DNA from: Coix lacryma-jobi var. lacryma-jobi
Lineage: Eukaryota; Streptophyta; Magnoliopsida; Poales; Poaceae
Assembly: GCA_009763385.1 (NCBI GenBank)
Contig: CM019826.1
Span: forward strand, 58,525,127-58,589,126
Direction: 5' to 3'
DNA length: 64,000 nt
Shown here: positions 58,559-64,000 of the stretch, one piece after another
Position numbering within the stretch: the stretch's first letter is position 1
How the letters are laid out: the number at the start of each line of letters is the position of its first letter
Notes under the pieces: model-generated
What the model was told of the DNA's origin: nothing
The model's database searches: none
What the model saw: only the letters and a program-made list of their open reading frames with translations
Program-made: the position numbers and the translations under genes

Positions 58559-58566
58559 TATAAATA
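58559..58566 (+). promoter_or_regulatory. TATA box of the three-exon gene
   Basis: TATAAATA, 155 bp upstream of the ATG at 58714. No ATG occurs between the expected transcription start (about 58590) and 58714, which supports that start. Confidence 0.65.
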
Positions 58567-58713
58567 GCACGCGTAGGTGGGGAGTTTTGATTGTGCCCTT
58601 TGTTGCTATAGCCATCCTGTTGTTGCAATTTGCCTGTAGCGAAGGTTTGTTTGAGCTTGTCTGCGAGGGTTGAGACAGGCGTTCGTTGTTCGGTATTGTT
58701 AGCAGTTGAAGAG

Positions 58714-61700
58714 ATGGCTAGGTTGAAGCAAACTGCTCGTGCTGTTTCCCCCACAGCCGCGGATGAGGGGATTACCTTCGAGTTTGGTTTGAGCCGGGTT
58801 TGTGCAAGTGATATTGCATCTTACGTGCGGTGGGGCTGGATTGAGGAAGGCAAGGCGAGGGCCAGCAGTGGGGAGACCGTGCCGAAGCCGGATGCAGACG
58901 AGGTTGTGGTGTTTGAAGAGTTCCTTTCGGCTGGCCTTCGTTTCCCAGCTGACTCCTTCGTGACTTCGGTCCTGCGGAGGTTTAACCTGCGGTTTCATCA
59001 GCTTACGCCGTCTTGCTTCACAAAGATGTCGGTCTACGTCTGGGCCTGCAGGTCTCAGGGGGTTGTCCCTCATGTCGAGGGTTTTGTTCGCACTCATCGC
59101 GTTCACATGCAGCCTCGCAAGATTACGGACAGCGAGGGCAAGACCAGCCTTGGACAATTTGCGGTGTACACTTTCTGCCATCGCGCCGGCGCGGAGCTGC
59201 CGGTGCAAGCGCAGAAAAACAAGTGGAGCAGCGGGTGGCAGGAGTCCTGGTTTTATTACAAACTCAGTGACGGCTCCGAGCTTTGCGGTGAGCTTCCGGT
59301 GCTTGGTGATGTGGGCGCCGAAGCCAGGATGAGTATCGAGGCCCATGCTGCTGTTGATTGCCTCAGGGTCGTTGCGCGCTCTCAGTGCGCGCGTGATTTG
59401 GTGGAGGAATATTGCTGTGCCAAGATTTGGCCTCTTGGCCGAAGGCAGAGTTGGTTCGCTGTGGAGAGTGACCCAAGGTACGAAAGCAGGGGCTTGAAGA
59501 GGCCTGGTTTGGATCTGGAGAAGGTCTGGGAAAGAACTCTTAAGAAATTTCCGAGGCGCGAGGATGGGAACGAAGCTGTTCTCAAACGAGTTCAGCAGTG
59601 GACGGACGAGCTCGTGGGGAAGCTTTCCCCATCGGAAGTGAAGGCTATCCATAGCTTGATGGGCGGCGAAGGTCGCGTGAACAGAATGTTTGACATTCTT
59701 GGCGTTCGGTACGCCGACTGGCCGGTTCCTTCGAGCGACGACGCGCCGAAGAAGAGGAAGCGTAAGGCTTCGGGAGGAACGGAGATCGCTTCTCGGCCGA
59801 AGAGAGGCCGTGGTCGAGGCCGCGGGGAAGCTGGTGGCCGAGCGAAGGTGCTTGCGACTAAGGTCACTGCGGGCTCGGTTGCTGCGGGCACTTCTTTGGC
59901 CGCGGCCCGGGGCGGCCGGGGGGCCAGTTCAGTCGGGGGACGCATGCCTCGCGTTGGAGGGATCGGTGCTTTGGTCCAAACTTCGGGCGACGAGGATGAA
60001 TCTGATGATGATGAGGTGGAGAAGAACGCAAAGGAGGGGGAGACGGGAGAGGGCTCGTCTGATGAAGGTAGCGAGGGTTCTACTGAAGGGCAAGACACGG
60101 ATGAGGAGGTGTCGATTGGAGGCGGAGCCTCGCCGGTTGTTGGTGCGATGGTTACCCAGGGCGCAGATGAGCTTACACGAGATGTTGAGCCGGGTAGCCA
60201 TCGACGAGGTGCGGTCCCCAGCTTCGCGGGCTCACACCTTTGGGTGGAGGGGTCAGAGTTTGATGGGGAGCTTGACTCTGCGCGGTCGCGGGGAAAAAGA
60301 CCGTTTGGCGAGGCTAGCCGGTCGAGCCTTCCGAAATATGCCAAGAAGCTTGGGGTTTCTGATCCGGCCACTGCGTTGTTCACCAGTCCGGACCTTCGGG
60401 ATTGCCACTTGCAGTGTAGCCTGGAGGAAAGGCGTTTTTTGGGCCGGATCTTCGGCCGCATTTGTGTGCCGGAGGCGGAGGTTCTTCTTGCAGATCAAGC
60501 GGTTGGCGACACCTTCGATGACGTTGACGTCAAGTTGGCGGAGCTGATGCTCTTGAACCGCTCGGCGAGGCGGAAGGTTAGCTCCGACATGGAGTTTATG
60601 AGGAACCATATGACTGAACTTGAGAAAGAGAACAGCAAACTGGCGCGGAGCCTAGAGGGCAAAGAAAATGAAATGAGGATTGCTTCAGAAAAGGCCGCGA
60701 AGGCTCGAGAGGAGGCGATTGAGCTGGCGAAGCGTAATGCTGATCTGATTGCCGCGGGCAAGGAAAAAGACAAAGCTTTGGCCGAGGCCGAGGGTCGGCT
60801 AGTTGCTTTGAGGGAATCTTGGCGAACGAGCATGGAGAACGTCAAGCGCAAACTTGATTGTTGTCTGACCGAGGCTGGGGGCTCAGCCGGAGAGCCATTG
60901 CCTGCGGCTGACGCAGAGGCCTTCGAGGGCTGGCTGGGCAACGAGCTTGATGTGTTTAGTTCGCTGGTTTCCAACGCAGCTGATTTTGGTGGCTACGCCG
61001 GAGCCTTGGCAATGGCGAGCACGCTTCGACTGGCGGATTGCGATCATCTTCGCAAGGTCAAAAGGCCGAGCCATGTGTTTCCGACGGTCGAAGAGGTTCG
61101 CCAGATGAAGGTTGATGATGCAGAAGTCCGGAACTGTGCGATGCGCTTGCTTCGCAAGTTTTGGATCTCCGGAGGTGGCCGGGCTCTCGCCTTCGAAGAA
61201 GCTGCCGAAGCTACGCGCCAGGTTCGCACCCTTTTTTTTTTTTTTTTTTTTTTTTTGGTCTGTGTTGCTTTTGTTTTAGAGGGGTTGTTGGTTGATTTTG
61301 GCGAGGTTTGTCTTTTGTTTTGCTTGTAGGCTCGACGAGATGCAATGCCCTCGCCGCCTGCGGAAGGTGCAGCGAGGGGTGACCCCGAAGCCGCCCCTGA
61401 GCCAAGCTGTGCGGGGGTTACGCTCGCCGAGATCGAGGCGCTGACCGGGAGCGGGCCGATCGAGGAAGGAGATGCTGCGAAGGAAACCACGGCGGAGGAG
61501 GCGTCCGCTGGGACCTCGACTGCCACCGCTGGCGAGGGTGTGGACATCGATCGAGGGGAAGCTGGGCAGGTGTGATGCCTGGGTTTGTTGGGGCGAGGGA
61601 GGCCTTTTTGTAAATGCTATGGTTGTTTGTAAGGACTTGGCGAGGCTGAGACATCTCGTATTTTTGTGCAACATGCAGGTTCCTGACGGAACCGTGCTGG

Positions 61701-62227
61701 ACGTATTCGACGTGACCCCGCTGATGTTGAACTATCAAGATGTTTTTATAACTGGCGAAACATGGGCTCGCGCTAGATTTAAATATCCTTCGCTTTCCTT
61801 TGAACGTTTTTGGTGGTCGAAGGTGCGGAGATATGATTTGAAGAATAGTAGGTCGAGTCGGTTTTGGCGCGAGACAGACTATACAGATCGCCAAGCCGAT
61901 CGTTATTTGTTTGGGTCTTCGTCGATCTCGCGAGCTGGCGGTGAAGATGATATTGACGAGGACACAGCTTTGGAATATTTGTTCGGTCGAAGGGAGCTTG
62001 AAGTTGGTTCGGATGGGGCGCTTGTGATCCCGAAGGAGGAACCTTCGGAAGTTGAGACGAGGCATAGGTACATGTATAGGGCGAGGGTTTTGCCCGGGGA
62101 GCTGCCAATTGTCCCTGCAGCTCCTTTGTTGTGGGGACCCCTGGTTCCAGTGGAGGGGGGGTTTGAGATGGAGGCCGGAGGTTTGGATGATTTGGAGTTA
62201 ATTGAGGGGAGCGGTGGTCCCTTGTAA
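58714..62227 (+). CDS. Three-exon transposon-associated protein (Transposase_28-like) with an H3-tail-like N-terminus
   Basis: Exons 58714-61221, 61330-61569 and 61679-62227 give about 1,098 codons without a break. Both introns (108 and 109 bp, GT…AG, T-rich, the first with a run of 25 T at 61232-61256) are phase 0. Residues 1-9 are M-A-R-L-K-Q-T-A-R, like histone H3. Residues ~20-190 match the plant 'putative gypsy type transposon' family (Pfam Transposase_28): note A-G-L-R-F-P, H-Q-L-T-P and K-N-K-W-S-S-G-W. Then come a basic nuclear-localisation-like K-K-R-K-R-K (about residue 343), an R-G-R-G-R tract (about 362), an acidic stretch (about 424-466) and a coiled coil (about 612-718). The third exon is acidic with aromatic clusters. 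The start has a good ATGGCT context. Exon structure is inferred; function is unknown. Confidence 0.7.
61222..61329 (+). other. Predicted intron 1 of the three-exon gene
   Basis: CAG/GTTCGC donor and TTTTGCTTGTAG/GCT acceptor, 108 bp, phase 0. Contains 25 consecutive T (61232-61256). Reading through it would give a Phe run and a stop at 61327. Confidence 0.75.
61570..61678 (+). other. Predicted intron 2 of the three-exon gene
   Basis: CAG/GTGTGA donor and AACATGCAG/GTT acceptor, 109 bp, phase 0. Without splicing the frame ends at TGA 61573-61575. With it, the frame continues for 182 more codons. Confidence 0.72.
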
Positions 62228-62376
62228 AGATTTTTTATTTTGGGATACGTTCGTTGTTGTAACGTTGTTTTGTGACGGTATGAGAAAAAACGTATGGCTT
62301 GTGTGCCACATTTGCCGTGCTATTTCGATGTTTCTTGTGTAGTTTTAACAGCGGCGCCCTGGTTGATTCTTAGCGA

Positions 62377-63075
62377 GGCTTCGCGCGCTTGCTTGTGTGC
62401 GCTTGTTTTGAAAGAAACAGCGACGCCCCCCTTTTTCTTTTAGCGAGGCTCGCGCACTTGCTCGTGTACGCTTGTTTTGAAAAAACAGTGACGCCCCCTT
62501 TTTCTTTTAGCGAGGCTCGCGCACTTGCTCTCGTGAGCTTGTTTTGAAAAAAGCAGCGACGCCCCCTTTTTCTTTTAGCGAGGCTCGCGCACTTGCTCTC
62601 GTGAGCTTGTTTTGAAAAAACAGCGACGCCCCCTTTTTCTTTTAGCGAGGCTCGCGCTCTTGCTCTCGTGAGCTTGTTTTGAAAAAACAGCGACGCCCCC
62701 TTTTTCTTTTAGCGAGGCTCGCGCACTTGCTCTCGTGAGCTTGTTTTGAAAAAACAGCGACGCCCCCTTTTTCTTTTAGCGAGGCTCGCGCACTTGCTCT
62801 CGTGAGCTTGTTTTGAAAAAACAGCGACGCCCCCTTTTTCTTTTAGCGAGGCTCGCGCACTTGCTCTCGTGAGCTTGTTTTGAAAAAAGCAGCGACGCCC
62901 CCTTTTTCTTTTAGCGAGGCTCGCGCACTTGCTCTCGTGAGCTTGTTTTGAAAAAAACAGCGACGCCCCCTTTTTCTTTTAGCGAGGCTCGCGCTCTTGC
63001 TCTCGTGAGCTTGTTTTGAAAAAACAGCGACGCCCCCTTTTTCTTTTAGCGAGGCTCGCGCACTTGCCCGTTTAG
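62377..63075. repeat. About ten tandem 67-68 bp repeats
   Basis: The unit contains GACGCCCCCTTTTTCTTTTAGCGAGGCTCGCGCACTTG and GAGCTTGTTTTGAAAAAA in its two halves. Unit starts include 62441, 62508 and 62576. Neighbouring units are nearly identical, indicating recent amplification. It begins about 150 bp after the gene's stop codon. Confidence 0.92.
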
Positions 63076-63189
63076 GGCTTCGCGCATCACGTAACTTGGG
63101 CGCTGCGTTTTGCGAGGGTGCTGTTTTTCGAGCCCCTGGCGCGTTGTGCGAGAGTGCTCTGCTTTTTGGACCCGGCCGATGCCTAAATT

Positions 63190-63600
63190 AGCCCGAGGCC
63201 TAGCTTGGAGGGCTCGGGCGGGACGGAAAGAGTGGGCCCGTCCGAGGCCTAGCTTGGAGGGCTCGGGCGGGACGGAAAAAGTGGGCCCGCCCGAGGCCTA
63301 GCTTGGAGGTCTCGGGCGGGACGGAAACGGTGGGTCCGCCCGAGGCCTAGCTTGGGGGGCTCGGGCGGGACGGAAAAAGTGGGCCCGCCCGAGGCCTAGC
63401 TGGGAGGGCTCGGGCGGGACGGAAAAGGTGGGCCCGCCCGAGGCCTAGCTTGGAGGGCTCGGGCGGGACGGAAAAAGTGGGCCCGCCCGAGGCCTAGCTT
63501 GGAGGTCTCGGGCGGGACGGAAACGGTGGGTCCGCCCAAGGCCTAGCTTGGGGGGCTCGGGCGGGACGGAAAAAGTGGGCCCGCCCGAGGCCTCGCTTGC
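63190..63600. repeat. About nine tandem 49-bp GC-rich repeats
   Basis: GAGGCCTAGCTTGG landmarks at 63195, 63244, 63293 and 63342 continue to about 63590. The unit also has CTCGGGCGGGACGGAAA and GTGGGCCCGC, giving a CCCGAG/CTCGGG inverted pair in every unit. Confidence 0.92.
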
Positions 63601-63668
63601 TTGTGCGAGCATGCTTGGCGTTTTGGGCTTCGCACCTCCCCTTTTTAGGCGGAGGTAAGTTTGCTTCT

Positions 63669-64000
63669 TGCGAGCCCCTGTCGTTTGTGCCAGGGTGCTC
63701 GACTTTTTCGACCTCCCCTTGTCTTAGGCGGAGGTGGAAATTGCTTTTTGCGAGCCCCTGTCGTTTGTGCCAGGGTGCTCGACTTTCCTCCCCTTATCTT
63801 AGGCGGAGGTGGAATTGCTTTTGCGAGCCCCTGTCGTTTGTGCCAGGGTGCTCGACTTTTTCGACCTCCCCTTGTCTTAGGCGGAGGTGGAAATTGCTTT
63901 TTGCGAGCCCCTGTCGTTTGTGCCAGGGTGCTCGACTTTCCTCCCCTTATCTTAGGCGGAGGTGGAGTTGCTTTTGCGAGCCCCTGTCGTTTGTGCCAGG
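63669..64000. repeat. Tandem repeat alternating 80- and 73-bp units, continuing past the window
   Basis: GCGAGCCCCTGTCG begins at 63670, 63750, 63823, 63903 and 63976, spacings 80, 73, 80, 73. The long unit has TTTTTCGACCTCC where the short one has TTTCCTCC, so the real period is a 153-bp dimer. Confidence 0.92.

Noticed and set aside
58699..60974. Antisense frames of 317, 289 and 159 codons opposite the three-exon gene
   Set aside because: They are mirror frames of GC-rich coding sequence on the plus strand, which carries the recognised family motifs and the introns.
62377..64000. A CRISPR array
   Set aside because: The units are directly adjacent tandem repeats without unique spacers, in a plant genome.

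Overview
The window is plant nuclear DNA, almost certainly from a large grass genome of the Andropogoneae type (sorghum, sugarcane, Miscanthus or maize relatives). The clues are Sirevirus-type Copia elements, Gypsy LTRs with a tRNA-Asp primer site, Stowaway and CACTA miniature elements, a TATAAATA promoter, T-rich short introns and CpG-rich palindromes in LTRs. I see no ordinary host gene. The window is a pile of nested and rearranged transposable elements, one long tandem array, and one apparently intact three-exon transposon-associated gene near the right edge.

Layout. 1-9031: minus-strand Sirevirus-like Copia element A (3' noncoding, decayed pol, long gag, primer site, 5' LTR). 9032-12635: one very long LTR, probably Tekay/Del-like Gypsy. 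12636-14720: start of minus-strand Gypsy element G (gag fragment, tRNA-Asp primer site, LTR). 14721-21356: element B, a relative of A whose gag is joined directly to pol. 21357-22768: a truncated Gypsy LTR. 22769-28798 and 41917-42327: plus-strand Sirevirus-like element C, with RT/RNase H, a broken envelope-like ORF, four purine tracts and a 3' LTR. That LTR is split by element D (28799-41916, minus strand), whose gag is in turn split by a rearranged LTR fragment (36495-38585). 42328-43429: GC-rich sequence without a gene I can support. 43430-50363: decayed plus-strand Copia element E, carrying a one-LTR Gypsy-like insertion F (44560-46131) flanked by a perfect 5-bp target duplication. 50364-52021: AT-rich sequence with two Stowaway-like MITEs. 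52022-57440: a CACTA-like terminus and nine ~508-bp monomers arranged as a trimeric higher-order repeat, interrupted by a 563-bp CACTA miniature element with a tRNA-like segment. 57601-58339: an LTR-like block. 58714-62227: a three-exon gene of about 1,098 codons. 62340-64000: three families of short GC-rich tandem repeats.

The most interesting observations are these. (1) Elements A and D carry a conserved splice donor inside gag and an acceptor exactly at the gag/pol border. Pol is closed by a stop at that border unless the segment is removed, and element B looks like the removed form fixed in DNA. (2) The right-hand gene starts with a near copy of the histone H3 amino-terminal tail. (3) Element E is studded with more than 20 short hairpins whose stems differ but stay complementary around a C-N-GAA loop. 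(4) The Sirevirus LTRs carry a separate array of covarying 8-bp-stem hairpins. (5) Element C has LTR-like palindromes and a TATA box placed ahead of its envelope-like ORF.

All coding parts of A, B, C, D, E and G are degenerate. Of 12 nonsense codons I could compare between copies or with a family motif, nine are C-to-T changes on the coding strand, as expected for methylated, silenced repeats.
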